Of a stretch of 45,952 bases of DNA, positions 16,362-26,183 are shown piece after piece. Position 1 is the first letter of the stretch; every line of letters begins with the position of its first letter. The DNA lies in NCBI GenBank assembly GCA_913058245.1, contig CAJXQJ010000018.1, forward strand, positions 1-45,952, read 5' to 3'. Under the pieces are notes generated by a model. That model was not told the origin of the DNA. It saw only the letters and a list, made by a program, of their open reading frames with translations, and made no database searches. Position numbers and translations under genes: made by a program. The stretch is from an uncultured Colwellia sp. GTDB lineage: Bacteria > Pseudomonadota > Gammaproteobacteria > Enterobacterales > Alteromonadaceae.

Positions 16362-17372
16362 TCATTCAAAACCATTAGGGTTTTCAGATTGCCAACGCCA
16401 AGTATCTTTGATCATTACTGACAAATCTCGTTTTGCCTGCCAATCAAGTAATGAATTTGCGACTCTTGCATCGGCATAAACAGTAGCAATATCGCCTGCA
16501 CGTCGAGGGGCGACTTTATAAGGAATATCTTGCCCTGAAATCTCTTTAAACGTATTAACAATTTCTAATACTGAAGTACCGTTGCCGGTACCTAAGTTGA
16601 TTGGTACACAGCCTTTAATATCACTTAATTTCTCTAATGCTTTAACATGACCTTGTGCCAAATCAACAACATGAATATAGTCACGCACTCCAGTACCATC
16701 AACAGTATCGTAATCATCACCAAAAACTTGTAATTGCGCTAAACGCCCTACTGCAACTTGTGAAACGTAAGGCAATAAATTATTTGGAACTCCATTTGGG
16801 TTTTCACCAATTAAGCCAGATTCATGAGCGCCAATAGGATTAAAGTAACGTAAACAGGCAATAGACCATTCTTCATCACTTTCAGCAAGATCAAAAAGGA
16901 TATTTTCAATCATCAACTTAGTTTGGCCATACGGATTGGTCGCTGACGTTGGCATACTTTCATCTAATGGTGAAGGGTTATTTTCGCCATAAACCGTCGC
17001 TGACGAACTAAAGACGAGGTTTTTAACACCATATTCAGCCATAACTTGCAACAATGTTACAGAGCCCGAGACATTATTATGATAATAGCTTAAAGGTATC
17101 GTGCTTGATTCGCCGACAGCTTTCAAGCCAGCAAAGTGAACAACAGCTTCGATGCTATGCTGTTGAAAAACCGCTTGCATTGCTTGACGATCACAGATAT
17201 CTGCTTCTATGAACGTAACAGATTTATTAGTAATTTGTTTAATCCGATCAAGTACTAGCGTAGACGAATTAGCAAGGTTATCAACTATAATAATATCTTT
17301 ATCTAATGCTAATAACTCGACAACGGTATGACTGCCAATATACCCAGTACCGCCGGTGATCAATAAGCTCAT
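16362..17372 (-). CDS. galE: UDP-glucose 4-epimerase
   Basis: Extended short-chain dehydrogenase converting UDP-glucose and UDP-galactose (possibly the N-acetyl forms), supplying galactose-type donors for surface polysaccharide. NAD-binding GGTGYIG is at 7-13. The catalytic set is S124 (SSSATVYG) with Y148xxxK152 (NPYGQTK). NFxPIGAH-type and GVRDYIHVVDLA signatures follow. The 336-residue length is normal. GGAAGG four bases before the ATG supports the start. It lies downstream of the DHH/cys genes on the same strand with a 62-base gap and ends at the bidirectional terminator. Confidence 0.95.
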   Translation of the reverse strand: MSLLITGGTGYIGSHTVVELLALDKDIIIVDNLANSSTLVLDRIKQITNKSVTFIEADICDRQAMQAVFQQHSIEAVVHFAGLKAVGESSTIPLSYYHNNVSGSVTLLQVMAEYGVKNLVFSSSATVYGENNPSPLDESMPTSATNPYGQTKLMIENILFDLAESDEEWSIACLRYFNPIGAHESGLIGENPNGVPNNLLPYVSQVAVGRLAQLQVFGDDYDTVDGTGVRDYIHVVDLAQGHVKALEKLSDIKGCVPINLGTGNGTSVLEIVNTFKEISGQDIPYKVAPRRAGDIATVYADARVANSLLDWQAKRDLSVMIKDTWRWQSENPNGFE

Positions 17373-17434
17373 GTAACCTTCCTTTAAAAATTATTTCCAA
17401 CTCAGCTCATAAGCGAAAGAGAAGAACTGATGGA

Positions 17435-18391
17435 CTATTGATAATATTTTGACACTAAGTCGATAAAGTTTCCAAGCTTTTCTTGCGGTAGTCGATTAAT
17501 TCCCGCAGCCCCAGCGCGCCCGCCACCAGTTTCAAATTGTGCGCAAATATCACCAGCTCCTTGCTTATTTTTTAATGGCGCACGTAAACTCACTAAATAG
17601 CTATTATCTGAGTTTAACGTTAACACTGCGTGCGCTTTTTCCGGCGACTTATTAGCGAGTTCATTACCGAAAACACCACTCACTCGTCTTGACCAAGCGG
17701 CATTTTCAAGCTCAAGGACTTGTAATTCACTACTCTCAAAAAGTGTTTTAGCATTATTAGCTAGCTTCATATCGGCAAGGTAGGCTCGCTCAAGCTGGGT
17801 ATATAACGAGCCTGGCTCAGCAATTAAAGTAAAAGGATCTGGGTAAGCGAGTAAAGTTTGAAAAAGCTGTCGTGGGTGAATATGTAAATCAACAACTGTT
17901 CGACCGTAGCCATTATAGTTTATATAAATTCCAAGCGCTTTTAATTGCTCTTGTTGATTCAACGAAAGCCCGCATTGTGTAGATAGTTTTTCAGCAGCAG
18001 CCATCATATTATCACCAAATGCCGCGACAATAGCCCATAACGCAAATTTTCCACCTAAATACTGGTTAACCAATAGGCTTGTGCAAATATTAGCATCGGT
18101 GTTAATAATAGCAGTTAATTTATCCGAATTTGGTATATCACCGCTGCGATGATGATCAACATAAAATACGTCAATGTTGTTAGTTAACAAGGTATTAAGT
18201 GGCTCTAGGTTCTTTTCCATTGAAATATCAAGCACAGTTACAGAGCTTGCTATAGTACTTGGCACTTGCTGCAATAACTCGATATCTCGCTTTACGCCAG
18301 TAATTAGCGTTGATTTCCTCGGCTCAGCCAAACGCAGTTGTAATAACGCTAATATGCCATCTGCGTCGCCGTTAAAAACATCGTAATGCAC
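17435..18391 (-). CDS. DHH-family phosphoesterase, candidate PAP phosphatase
   Basis: A 318-residue DHH/DHHA1-type phosphoesterase. Metal ligands are visible as D9 and D11 (NGDADG), D55 (VLDIS) and D79-H80-H81 (VDHH). GDN near 130 may supply the fourth motif. The C-terminal DHHA1-type glycine motif reads GGGRAGAAG, whereas NrnA-type enzymes usually have GGGH. The start is GTG at 18391, chosen because AAGGA lies 6 bases upstream. It sits 33 bases after cysC in the sulfate-assimilation cluster. DHH enzymes such as NrnA dephosphorylate 3'-phosphoadenosine 5'-phosphate, a by-product of PAPS use, so that role is inferred from context. A nano-RNase or other phosphodiesterase role is equally compatible with the fold. 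Confidence 0.85.
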   Translation of the reverse strand: MHYDVFNGDADGILALLQLRLAEPRKSTLITGVKRDIELLQQVPSTIASSVTVLDISMEKNLEPLNTLLTNNIDVFYVDHHRSGDIPNSDKLTAIINTDANICTSLLVNQYLGGKFALWAIVAAFGDNMMAAAEKLSTQCGLSLNQQEQLKALGIYINYNGYGRTVVDLHIHPRQLFQTLLAYPDPFTLIAEPGSLYTQLERAYLADMKLANNAKTLFESSELQVLELENAAWSRRVSGVFGNELANKSPEKAHAVLTLNSDNSYLVSLRAPLKNKQGAGDICAQFETGGGRAGAAGINRLPQEKLGNFIDLVSKYYQ

Positions 18392-18424
18392 ACTATATTC
18401 CTTGTTAAAATAATCAGAACTTTT

Positions 18425-19024
18425 TTATTGAATGATTTGTTGCTTAATAAGGTAATTGACAACTTGTTGCGCACATTGCTGTACGCTTTTGTTATCAGTA
18501 TCAATGTGAATATGCGCGGTCTCAGGAGCCTCATATGCCGAACCAATACCGGTAAAGTCTTTAATTTCACCTGCTCTTGCTAGCTTATATAACCCTTTTG
18601 GATCGCGTTGCTCGCAAACTTCAATGGGAGTATCGATAAAAACCTCAATAAACTCTCCCTGATTTAATTTGCTTTCCGCAAGAGCTCTGTCTGCTCGAAA
18701 TGGCGATATAAAAGCCGTAGAAACAATTAAGCCAGCGTCAACAAAGAGCTTAGCTACTTCACTTATTCGACGAATATTTTCGACTCTGTCTTGATCAGAA
18801 AAACCTAAATCCCCATTTAGGCCATGGCGAACATTATCACCATCCAACAAATAACTATGACATTGCCGTTCAAAAAGCAGTGCATCAACCGCATTAGCTA
18901 TTGTAGATTTACCTGAGCCACTTAAGCCGGTGTACCAAAGTAGAGCCGGTTTTTGCTTTTTAAGCTCAGCACGTTGTTTTTTATCAATGTGCTGAGGGTG
19001 CCAAACAGTATTTTCAGTTTTCAT
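18425..19024 (-). CDS. cysC: Adenylyl-sulfate kinase
   Basis: Phosphorylates adenosine 5'-phosphosulfate at the 3' position to give PAPS, the second activation step of sulfate assimilation. The P-loop is GLSGSGKST at 33-41, followed by [24 protein letters not shown] and FISPFRADR, all typical of CysC. The ATG at 19024 (199 residues, TTGGAA 5 bases upstream) matches the E. coli N-terminus (201 residues); an ATG seven codons earlier lacks a ribosome-binding site. It lies downstream of cysD, cysN and the SLC13 permease, but a 135-base gap separates it from the permease and may hold its own promoter. Confidence 0.95.
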   Translation of the reverse strand: MKTENTVWHPQHIDKKQRAELKKQKPALLWYTGLSGSGKSTIANAVDALLFERQCHSYLLDGDNVRHGLNGDLGFSDQDRVENIRRISEVAKLFVDAGLIVSTAFISPFRADRALAESKLNQGEFIEVFIDTPIEVCEQRDPKGLYKLARAGEIKDFTGIGSAYEAPETAHIHIDTDNKSVQQCAQQVVNYLIKQQIIQ

Positions 19025-19159
19025 ACGATTCCAATTAATTAACAAAATGCATTGTTATATCATGATACTAAGCTTAGCTAACTCGATAGTGTACTCATCG
19101 TCATATTACATAAACTAAGATATATCCACGCTACTGATTCATCAAACAATAAGTTAACT

Positions 19160-20887
19160 CTAAAACTTATAAACTTGCGGTAGCATCACTAACACAACGA
19201 CGCTATAAACTGCAGTTACCGGCCAGCCATACCTTATAAAGTCAGATATCTTATAGTTACCAGCATTAAACACCATAATGTTAGTTTGATAGCCGTAAGG
19301 ACTAATAAAACTACCACTTGCAGCAAAGGCAACTGCCATAACTAATGGTAATGGGTTAACGCCTAAGCCAATGGCAACATTATAGGCAACCGGAAAAATT
19401 AACGCAGCCGCAGCACTGTTAGTAATAACTTCCGTTAAAAATAAGGTAACAAAGAAAATAACCACTAGCGCAATAATAGCACTTTGTTCTGCGAGTAATA
19501 GCTCAATTTGTCCAGCAAAAATACCCGCTACGCCACTATTTTCAAATGCCTGCGCTAATGTAAGCGCTCCCAAAACGATTAACCAAATTTCAATTGGGAA
19601 ACGACGTTTAATTTCATTTACCGTTAAACAGCCAGTAAGAATAAGGATTGCAATATAGAACATTAAGCTAGACAGCAAGCTTATGCTGGTAAATAACGTC
19701 ACACCTATTGCGATAATAAAACCAAATATCGCGAGTGAGTCTCGCCAACCGGTTAGCATGCTGTCAGGTGTATGACCGGATAAAATAAAAAAGTTTTTAC
19801 TTAGGTTCGTTCGGGCACTAAAATCGTTACCAACGGCAAGTACGAGAAAATCACCCGCTTGAATTTTAATCTCACCAAGTTTACCGGATAATGACGTTCC
19901 CTCACGACGAATTGCAACAACAGCGGCATCAAAACGAGCACGAAAACCTGCCGTTTTTAGCGTTTTGCCAATTACAGCCGAGTCAGGTTTGATCAATACC
20001 TCGGTAAGGTTTTCACGTAATAAGCCGCTTTGCTCAGCAAAGAGTGATAGTCCATCAAATTGCTGTAAGACAAGTACTTTGCTTATATCACCACTAAAAA
20101 TAAGTCGGTCATGACATTGTATAATTTCATCAGGAGCTACTGGAGAAATTAAGCGGCCTTCTCGTACTAATTCCACCAAAAACAATGCATCTAAATTACG
20201 TAAACCATTATCTTCAATACTTTTACCAATTAACTTTGACTGTGCCTTAACTTCCGCCTCGACAAGATACTCTTTTACCTTTAAAGCGTCATTTTTCATA
20301 TCTGCTAAAGTGTTTTGTCGGCCAAGAATAACGAGTAAACATAGAACTAATGCAACAATGCCAATTAAACTAAATTCAAAAAAACCTAAACTTGAATGCC
20401 CCTGTTCAATCCATAAAGAATTAACAATTAAGTTGGTTGAAGTACCAACCAGCGTTAAAGTGCCACCGATTATCGCCGCAAATGACAAAGGCAAAAGCAA
20501 TTTACCAGGGTTAACTAAGGTGTTCTTTTTAACCGTTGAAATCAAAGTTGCAACGACCGCGGTATTACTGATCAATGCAGAACTTAACGCGGTAAAAATT
20601 AAGGTTTTAGCGCTTGCTGACTTAGCATGACCACTTAGCATTACTGCTGACATTCGCCGTAAAATACTTGTACGCTCATAGGCAAATGAACATAACACTA
20701 ATAAAAGTAAAGTTACTAAACCAGGGTTAACAGCATTATTTAAGATATCGTTAGAGGATACAAATGAGCTTGCTAAGCAAACTAAAGTTACACTACCGAA
20801 AACACGTTCAGGAATAGTAGGAAAGCGAATAAGCGCAACCAGCGTCATCAAAAAAATCACAACAAATAGCCACTGAGATAATATCAT
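19160..20887 (-). CDS. SLC13-family permease with two RCK_C domains, probable sulfate transporter
   Basis: A 575-residue inner-membrane transporter of the divalent anion/Na+ symporter group. The two halves of the membrane domain have related motifs (SNTAVVATL with GTSTNLIVN in the first, TNSAAAALIFPVA with SPYGYQTN in the second). Between them lie two soluble RCK_C (TrkA-C) domains at about 205-285 and 290-370, as in SLC13-type sulfate transporters of other bacteria. It is encoded between cysN and cysC, which supports sulfate as substrate and suggests that it replaces an ABC-type sulfate importer here; none is in the window. The gap to cysN is 46 bases. Substrate assignment is by context. Confidence 0.85.
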   Translation of the reverse strand: MILSQWLFVVIFLMTLVALIRFPTIPERVFGSVTLVCLASSFVSSNDILNNAVNPGLVTLLLLVLCSFAYERTSILRRMSAVMLSGHAKSASAKTLIFTALSSALISNTAVVATLISTVKKNTLVNPGKLLLPLSFAAIIGGTLTLVGTSTNLIVNSLWIEQGHSSLGFFEFSLIGIVALVLCLLVILGRQNTLADMKNDALKVKEYLVEAEVKAQSKLIGKSIEDNGLRNLDALFLVELVREGRLISPVAPDEIIQCHDRLIFSGDISKVLVLQQFDGLSLFAEQSGLLRENLTEVLIKPDSAVIGKTLKTAGFRARFDAAVVAIRREGTSLSGKLGEIKIQAGDFLVLAVGNDFSARTNLSKNFFILSGHTPDSMLTGWRDSLAIFGFIIAIGVTLFTSISLLSSLMFYIAILILTGCLTVNEIKRRFPIEIWLIVLGALTLAQAFENSGVAGIFAGQIELLLAEQSAIIALVVIFFVTLFLTEVITNSAAAALIFPVAYNVAIGLGVNPLPLVMAVAFAASGSFISPYGYQTNIMVFNAGNYKISDFIRYGWPVTAVYSVVVLVMLPQVYKF

Positions 20888-20933
20888 GTCAGTGGCCTGG
20901 TCAACTGCGGAAGAGAAAATATCGTATTGAGCA

Positions 20934-22343
20934 TTATTTTTTCAGTAAGTCGCGTGCACCCCAATGTGGAAAATGCTTACGAACAAGAATATTTAGCTCT
21001 TTTTCAAACTCCGAATATTGATGTTGCTGCTGAGCTTCTAATGCACCGTTAATCATACCAGCACCGACAGTGATATTGCTCAATCGGTCAATAATAATAA
21101 AAGCGCCAGTTGCCTTGTTTTGTGAATATGCATCGAAATGCAATGCTTCTGCCACTTCAATATTAATGACACCAATTTCATTTAAAGCGAGTTGATCTAC
21201 AGCGCTTTCTTCTAGGGTATTAACATCAATTCTATGGGCAATACTTAAAGCATGCCCCGTGGTTAGCTTACTACCATGTTTAATATAATACTCACGGCCT
21301 GGCTCAAGTTCATCTTCATGCATCCAAACAACTGTTGCACTAATTTCTTTTGCTGATGTTGGCACATTACCTTTCTTAACAATCATTTCGCCACGGCTAA
21401 TGTCAATTTCATCATCAAGCGTTAAGGTAATTGCCATGCCTTGATCGGCCCTTTCTAATTCACCTTCAAAGGTCACTATCGATTTAACAGTACTTGTTTT
21501 ACCGGAAGGTAAAGCAACAACTTCATCACCAACACGAATATGACCTGAAGCAACGGTACCAGCAAAGCCCCTAAAGTTTAGATTTGGACGATTAACATAT
21601 TGCACTTGTAAGCGAAATTGCGTGAAGTCTTTTTTATCATCTACTTTAATGGTATTTAATAGCTTCATCATTGTTGCGCCCGGATACCAAGGCATATTGA
21701 CACTTTCTTCAACAACGTTATCACCATTTAGCGCCGAAATAGGCACAAAACGTACATCGTCAAAGGCAAGTTCATCAGCAAATTGACGATACTCTTTCTT
21801 AATGTCTTGGTAACGTTCTTGGCTATAGTCCACCAAATCCATTTTATTCACCGCTACTAGTACGTGCTTCACACCCAATAATGAACAAATAAAGGAATGA
21901 CGGCGAGTTTGTACTTGTACGCCATGGCGAGCATCAATTAAAATAATGGCTAAATCACAAGTTGAAGCACCCGTTGCCATATTACGTGTATATTGCTCAT
22001 GGCCCGGCGTGTCAGCAATAATAAATTTACGCTTGTCTGTTGCGAAGTAGCGATATGCAACATCAATGGTAATACCTTGTTCTCGTTCCGATTGTAAACC
22101 ATCAACCAGTAAGGCTAAGTCAACTGAATCACCGGTGGTGCCAGACTTTTTACTATCATTTTCAATTGCCGCTAATTGATCTTCAAAGATCATTTTCGAG
22201 TCATGCAGTAGTCGCCCTATTAAGGTACTTTTACCATCATCAACGCTGCCACAAGTGAAAAAGCGCACCATTTCTTTATTTTCATGTTGCTTTAAATAAG
22301 CTTCAATATCTGTTTCAAGTAAGTCTGTTTGTTGCTGACTCAT
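20934..22343 (-). CDS. cysN: Sulfate adenylyltransferase subunit 1 (GTPase)
   Basis: GTPase subunit of ATP sulfurylase, which with CysD makes adenosine 5'-phosphosulfate from ATP and sulfate. GTPase motifs are GSVDDGKST near 32-40, [12 protein letters not shown] and NKMDLVD. The rest matches the translation-factor-like beta-barrel domains of CysN. The 469-residue length is close to E. coli (475), and no CysC domain is fused to the end, in agreement with a separate cysC. AAGGAATAAAC before the ATG is a good ribosome-binding site. It follows cysD after 82 bases. Confidence 0.96.
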   Translation of the reverse strand: MSQQQTDLLETDIEAYLKQHENKEMVRFFTCGSVDDGKSTLIGRLLHDSKMIFEDQLAAIENDSKKSGTTGDSVDLALLVDGLQSEREQGITIDVAYRYFATDKRKFIIADTPGHEQYTRNMATGASTCDLAIILIDARHGVQVQTRRHSFICSLLGVKHVLVAVNKMDLVDYSQERYQDIKKEYRQFADELAFDDVRFVPISALNGDNVVEESVNMPWYPGATMMKLLNTIKVDDKKDFTQFRLQVQYVNRPNLNFRGFAGTVASGHIRVGDEVVALPSGKTSTVKSIVTFEGELERADQGMAITLTLDDEIDISRGEMIVKKGNVPTSAKEISATVVWMHEDELEPGREYYIKHGSKLTTGHALSIAHRIDVNTLEESAVDQLALNEIGVINIEVAEALHFDAYSQNKATGAFIIIDRLSNITVGAGMINGALEAQQQHQYSEFEKELNILVRKHFPHWGARDLLKK

Positions 22344-22425
22344 GTTTATTCCTTGGAATTTATTACCGGCAATGGCCGATTCATTAAATAGCTAAAATCA
22401 AAAGTTAAATGAATAAAGGACTAAA

Positions 22426-23325
22426 TTAAAAGTACCCTTCCATTTTCTTTTTCTCCATAGAGCCCGCAGAGTCATGATCAATCACACGGCCCTGTCGCTC
22501 AGAGGTTTTTGTTAGTAGCATTTCTTGAATGATTTCAGGCAATGTCGATGCTGTTGATTCAACCGCGCCAGTTAACGGGTAACAACCTAAGGTTCTAAAG
22601 CGAACATTTTTCATCTGCACTTCTTCGCCTTCTTCAATTGGCATACGGTCATCGTCAACCATAATTAAAGTGCCGTCACGCTCAACGACAGGCCTTTTCT
22701 CGGCTAAATATAAAGGAACAATTTGGATATTCTCTAGGTAGATATATTGCCAAATATCTAACTCAGTCCAGTTTGATAGAGGAAATACGCGAATGCTTTC
22801 GCCTTTATTTACCTTGCCATTGTATACATTCCAAAGCTCAGGTCGCTGGCTTTTAGGATCCCAACGGTGATTTTTATCTCGAAATGAATAAACACGCTCC
22901 TTGGCGCGAGATTTCTCTTCATCACGACGTGCACCACCAAATGCCGCATCAAAGCCATACTTATCAAGTGCTTGTTTTAAACCTTGGGTTTTCATCACAT
23001 CGGTGTGCTTCGCACTGCCATGAACAAATGGACTTATATCCATTTCGATACCTTCAGGGTTTTTATGAACTAATAAATCAAAGCCATGCTCTTTCGCCAT
23101 TTGATCGCGAAACTCAATCATTTCCTTGAATTTCCAGTTGGTATCAACGTGAAGCAGTGGGAACGGTATCTTTCCAGGAGCAAAAGCCTTGCGAGCTAGG
23201 TGTAATAATACTGCAGAGTCTTTGCCAACGGAGTAGAGCATTACAGGGTTATCAAACTCTGCAGCTACTTCACGGATAATATGGATAGACTCGGCTTCAA
23301 GCTTTTGTAAATGTGTTAAATGCAT
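22426..23325 (-). CDS. cysD: Sulfate adenylyltransferase subunit 2
   Basis: Catalytic ATP sulfurylase subunit of the PP-loop superfamily. The PP-loop is [13 protein letters not shown] near 31-43. The family stretches [42 protein letters not shown] and [15 protein letters not shown] are all present. It ends in the usual KKKMEGYF tail. The 299 residues match the family (302 in E. coli). There is no strong Shine-Dalgarno sequence; an inverted repeat lies just upstream of the start. First gene of the sulfate-assimilation cluster. Confidence 0.96.
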   Translation of the reverse strand: MHLTHLQKLEAESIHIIREVAAEFDNPVMLYSVGKDSAVLLHLARKAFAPGKIPFPLLHVDTNWKFKEMIEFRDQMAKEHGFDLLVHKNPEGIEMDISPFVHGSAKHTDVMKTQGLKQALDKYGFDAAFGGARRDEEKSRAKERVYSFRDKNHRWDPKSQRPELWNVYNGKVNKGESIRVFPLSNWTELDIWQYIYLENIQIVPLYLAEKRPVVERDGTLIMVDDDRMPIEEGEEVQMKNVRFRTLGCYPLTGAVESTASTLPEIIQEMLLTKTSERQGRVIDHDSAGSMEKKKMEGYF

Positions 23326-23343
23326 CGCTGTTCACTAAAGGTG

Positions 23344-23373
23344 GTGGCATAATATTGTCAAATATCATGCCAC
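23344..23373 (-). repeat. inverted repeat in the cysD leader
   Basis: 13-base arms GTGGCATAATATT (23344-23356) and AATATCATGCCAC (23361-23373) with one mismatch and a 4-base centre, 18 bases upstream of the cysD ATG. In RNA it would form a stable hairpin; in DNA it could be a protein site. It has no T tail in either direction. Confidence 0.6.
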
Positions 23374-23455
23374 AGCAACAACGCATTATCCATATAAGTA
23401 AAAGCTTGTTTATATCAAAAAGGTATAAAAAGAAAAAATAGTTACCATCAATGTA

Positions 23456-25108
23456 CTAATAAGGAGGGTTTTCTAAGTTATTTTTATAGCGACGAATTAA
23501 CGATAAAGACGAGGACGACAATGTTTCACTTTCAATATCAGCCATAGGTTTTGTCATAACATTGAGCACCTCTTTTCCAAGCTGCTTACCTAGTTCAACC
23601 CCCCATTGATCATAAGAGTTCACTTGCCAAATAACGCCTTGAACAAATATTTTATGCTCATATATGGCTAATAATGCACCAAGTGATTTAGGATCAAGTT
23701 GTTCCATTAGTATGGTATTACTTGGCGTATTGCCTTTCATAGTTTTATGACTTGCTAAGCGCTCTGCCTCTTGCTCTGTTGCGCCATTTGCCAATAATTC
23801 AGCATGAGCCTGCGTCAATGTTTTCCCTTGCATAAGCGCTTCACTTTGGGCAAAACAATTTGCCACTAAAGCGTCATGATTGGCTAAAAATTGGCTGGTA
23901 GGCGCAAGGGATAAAATAAAATCGGTAGGAATAATATCAGCACTTTGGTGCATCAACTGCATAAAAGCATGTTGTCCGTTGGTACCTTCTTGGCCAAACA
24001 CAACAGGTGCTGTTAAGTAATCTAGAGCTTCGCCATTTTTATTTACCGACTTACCATTACTTTCCATATCTGTTTGCTGTAAATAACCAGGCAGCGCTCT
24101 AAGGGCATGATTGTAAGGTAATATAGCTAAACTTGGATAACCTAAACCATTGCGGTTCCATATGCCCAGCATTGCCATAATTATTGGCATGTTTTGCTCA
24201 AATGGCGCACTTTTAAAATGTTCATCCATTTCATACGCACCGGATTTCAGGGCATTAAAATGTTTATTGCCAATAATTAACGCTAACGGTAAACCAACCG
24301 CAGACCACAGTGAAAAACGACCGCCAACCCAATCCCACATTGGTAGTATATTTTTTTCATTAATACCAAATTTCGTGGCCGCAGCAACGTTTGAACTTAC
24401 CGCGTACCAATGCTGGGCAATAATGTCCTGCGGCTGTTCACCTATGCTAGTTTCAGCGTTTAACATCCACTTTTTCACGATCGTGGCATTTAATAAGGTT
24501 TCTTGGGTAGTGAAAGTTTTAGATATAACGACCACAAGTGTTGTTTTAGGATTAAGCTTATTAAATTTTTCTTGAGCTGCGTCACCATCAACGTTGGCAA
24601 GCACGTGCGCTTTTAAATTCGGCTGATGAAAAGGAACTAAAGCTGATAGTGCTACTTTGACACCATAATAGGAGCCACCAATACCAATGGCTAAAATATC
24701 AGTAAACTTTTCATCACTGATTGAACGCACCTTGCCTGATTGCACATCATCGACGATGCTTGCCATTCTAGCTTCGGTATCAATAACTTCTTGGGCTTGT
24801 TGCCCTAAAACCTTAAATTTAGCTGAATTGGGTGAACGTAACACCGTATGTAAAACCGCACGATTTTCAGTATTATTTATCAATTCACCTGAAAATTGTG
24901 CCGATATACTTTCTTTTAACGCTAACCCTTTAGCAAATGAGAAAAGGTTTGAGAGCTCATTGTCAGTTATATTCTGTTTAGCATAATCTAAGTATAACCC
25001 CGCAGCAGATACTGAATATTTTCTACTTCGATTACTCTCGTCGAATAACGAAAAGATGTTTCGCTTACTTGCAAAAGCGCTTTGCTTTGCAAAATATTCA
25101 ATATCCAT
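23456..25108 (-). CDS. pgi: Glucose-6-phosphate isomerase
   Basis: Interconverts glucose 6-phosphate and fructose 6-phosphate in the cytosol, feeding both glycolysis and hexosamine/nucleotide-sugar synthesis. The two family signatures are visible: DWVGGRFSLWSAVGLP in the middle and SLGALLAIYEHKIFVQGVIW near the end. Also present are the phosphate-binding stretch (IGIGGSYYG), the catalytic-region motif QTDMESNGK, and NSYDQWGVELGKQ. The 550-residue length agrees with E. coli (549). The gene lies 42 bases after galU on the same strand and is probably co-transcribed. AGG a few bases before the ATG is a weak ribosome-binding site. Confidence 0.97.
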   Translation of the reverse strand: MDIEYFAKQSAFASKRNIFSLFDESNRSRKYSVSAAGLYLDYAKQNITDNELSNLFSFAKGLALKESISAQFSGELINNTENRAVLHTVLRSPNSAKFKVLGQQAQEVIDTEARMASIVDDVQSGKVRSISDEKFTDILAIGIGGSYYGVKVALSALVPFHQPNLKAHVLANVDGDAAQEKFNKLNPKTTLVVVISKTFTTQETLLNATIVKKWMLNAETSIGEQPQDIIAQHWYAVSSNVAAATKFGINEKNILPMWDWVGGRFSLWSAVGLPLALIIGNKHFNALKSGAYEMDEHFKSAPFEQNMPIIMAMLGIWNRNGLGYPSLAILPYNHALRALPGYLQQTDMESNGKSVNKNGEALDYLTAPVVFGQEGTNGQHAFMQLMHQSADIIPTDFILSLAPTSQFLANHDALVANCFAQSEALMQGKTLTQAHAELLANGATEQEAERLASHKTMKGNTPSNTILMEQLDPKSLGALLAIYEHKIFVQGVIWQVNSYDQWGVELGKQLGKEVLNVMTKPMADIESETLSSSSLSLIRRYKNNLENPPY

Positions 25109-25150
25109 ATACCTACCGCAATACCCTACTATTTTCTAAAAACAATCGAA

Positions 25151-26056
25151 CTACTGATTAGAAATTAACTGCTTTAAATAAACAGAAAACTCTTCCGCTA
25201 ATTCAGGGTGGCGTAAACCGTATTCAACATTAGCTTTCATATAACCAAGCTTTGAACCACAGTCATGCGATTTACCCGACATATGAAATGCTTCTACGGT
25301 TTCTTTTTCCATTAACATGGCAATAGCATCTGTTAATTGAATCTCATCGCCCGCCCCTGGAGGGGTTATTTTTAATAGCTCCCAAATTTTTTGAGATAGC
25401 ACATAACGCCCAACAACCGCAAGGTTTGACGGTGCTTCCTCAACAGGCGGCTTTTCAACAATTGCCGTCATCGCCTTTGATTCACCAGGGGCAAGTTCAG
25501 TGCCACCACAATCAACCACACCATAACTGCTAACCTGTTCCATAGGTATAGGTTCAACCATAATCTGACTATAACCACCTACTTCATTATAACGGGTTAG
25601 CATCGCCGATAAGTTTTCTGTTTTCAAATCAGCCGAAGCTTCATCTAAAATAACATCAGGCAAAACCACAACAAAAGGCTCGTTACCGATAATCGGGCGT
25701 GCTTTTAGTACTGCATGTCCAAGCCCTTTAGCTTCACCTTGACGTACATGTAGTATAGTAACGTCTTTAGGACATATTGCTTGAATTTCATCTAAAAGTT
25801 GACGTTTTACACGTTTTTCTAACGTGGTTTCAAGTTCAAAGGATTTATCAAAATGATTTTCAATAGCATTTTTTGAAGAATGAGTAACCAATACAATTTC
25901 TTTAATACCAGCATCAATACATTCATTAACGATATACTGAATTAAAGGCTTATCAACAATCGGCAGCATTTCCTTAGGGATAGCTTTTGTTGCAGGCAGC
26001 ATTCTCGTGCCAAGACCAGCGACTGGAATCACGGCTTTTTTTATTCTATTTGGCAT
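25151..26056 (-). CDS. galU: UTP-glucose-1-phosphate uridylyltransferase
   Basis: Makes UDP-glucose from UTP and glucose 1-phosphate. The N-terminal pyrophosphorylase motif is [19 protein letters not shown]. It is followed by [25 protein letters not shown] and the [10 protein letters not shown] region, then [10 protein letters not shown]. The ATG at 26056 (301 residues) is preceded by GAGG with 6 bases spacing; a TTG four codons earlier overlaps that ribosome-binding site and is rejected. It stands between pgi and the polysaccharide locus, with galE further on, forming a set for UDP-Glc/UDP-Gal supply. Confidence 0.96.
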   Translation of the reverse strand: MPNRIKKAVIPVAGLGTRMLPATKAIPKEMLPIVDKPLIQYIVNECIDAGIKEIVLVTHSSKNAIENHFDKSFELETTLEKRVKRQLLDEIQAICPKDVTILHVRQGEAKGLGHAVLKARPIIGNEPFVVVLPDVILDEASADLKTENLSAMLTRYNEVGGYSQIMVEPIPMEQVSSYGVVDCGGTELAPGESKAMTAIVEKPPVEEAPSNLAVVGRYVLSQKIWELLKITPPGAGDEIQLTDAIAMLMEKETVEAFHMSGKSHDCGSKLGYMKANVEYGLRHPELAEEFSVYLKQLISNQ

Positions 26057-26086
26057 TTTTATCCTCAATTTATACTAATTAAGATT

Positions 26087-26115
26087 ATCCTAATGACAGG
26101 CTAATACATTGTCAC
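26087..26115 (-). promoter_or_regulatory. candidate promoter of galU-pgi
   Basis: GTGACA (complement of 26110-26115) and TAGGAT (complement of 26087-26092) on the minus strand, separated by 17 bases. The first box is 5 of 6 and the second 4 of 6 relative to consensus. It lies about 30-60 bases upstream of the galU ATG. Confidence 0.35.
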
Positions 26116-26183
26116 TTTAAATAAAGCATTCTCTATCTAAAAATGAAAAACGATATCAAATAATACCGTCTATAGATAAATAC

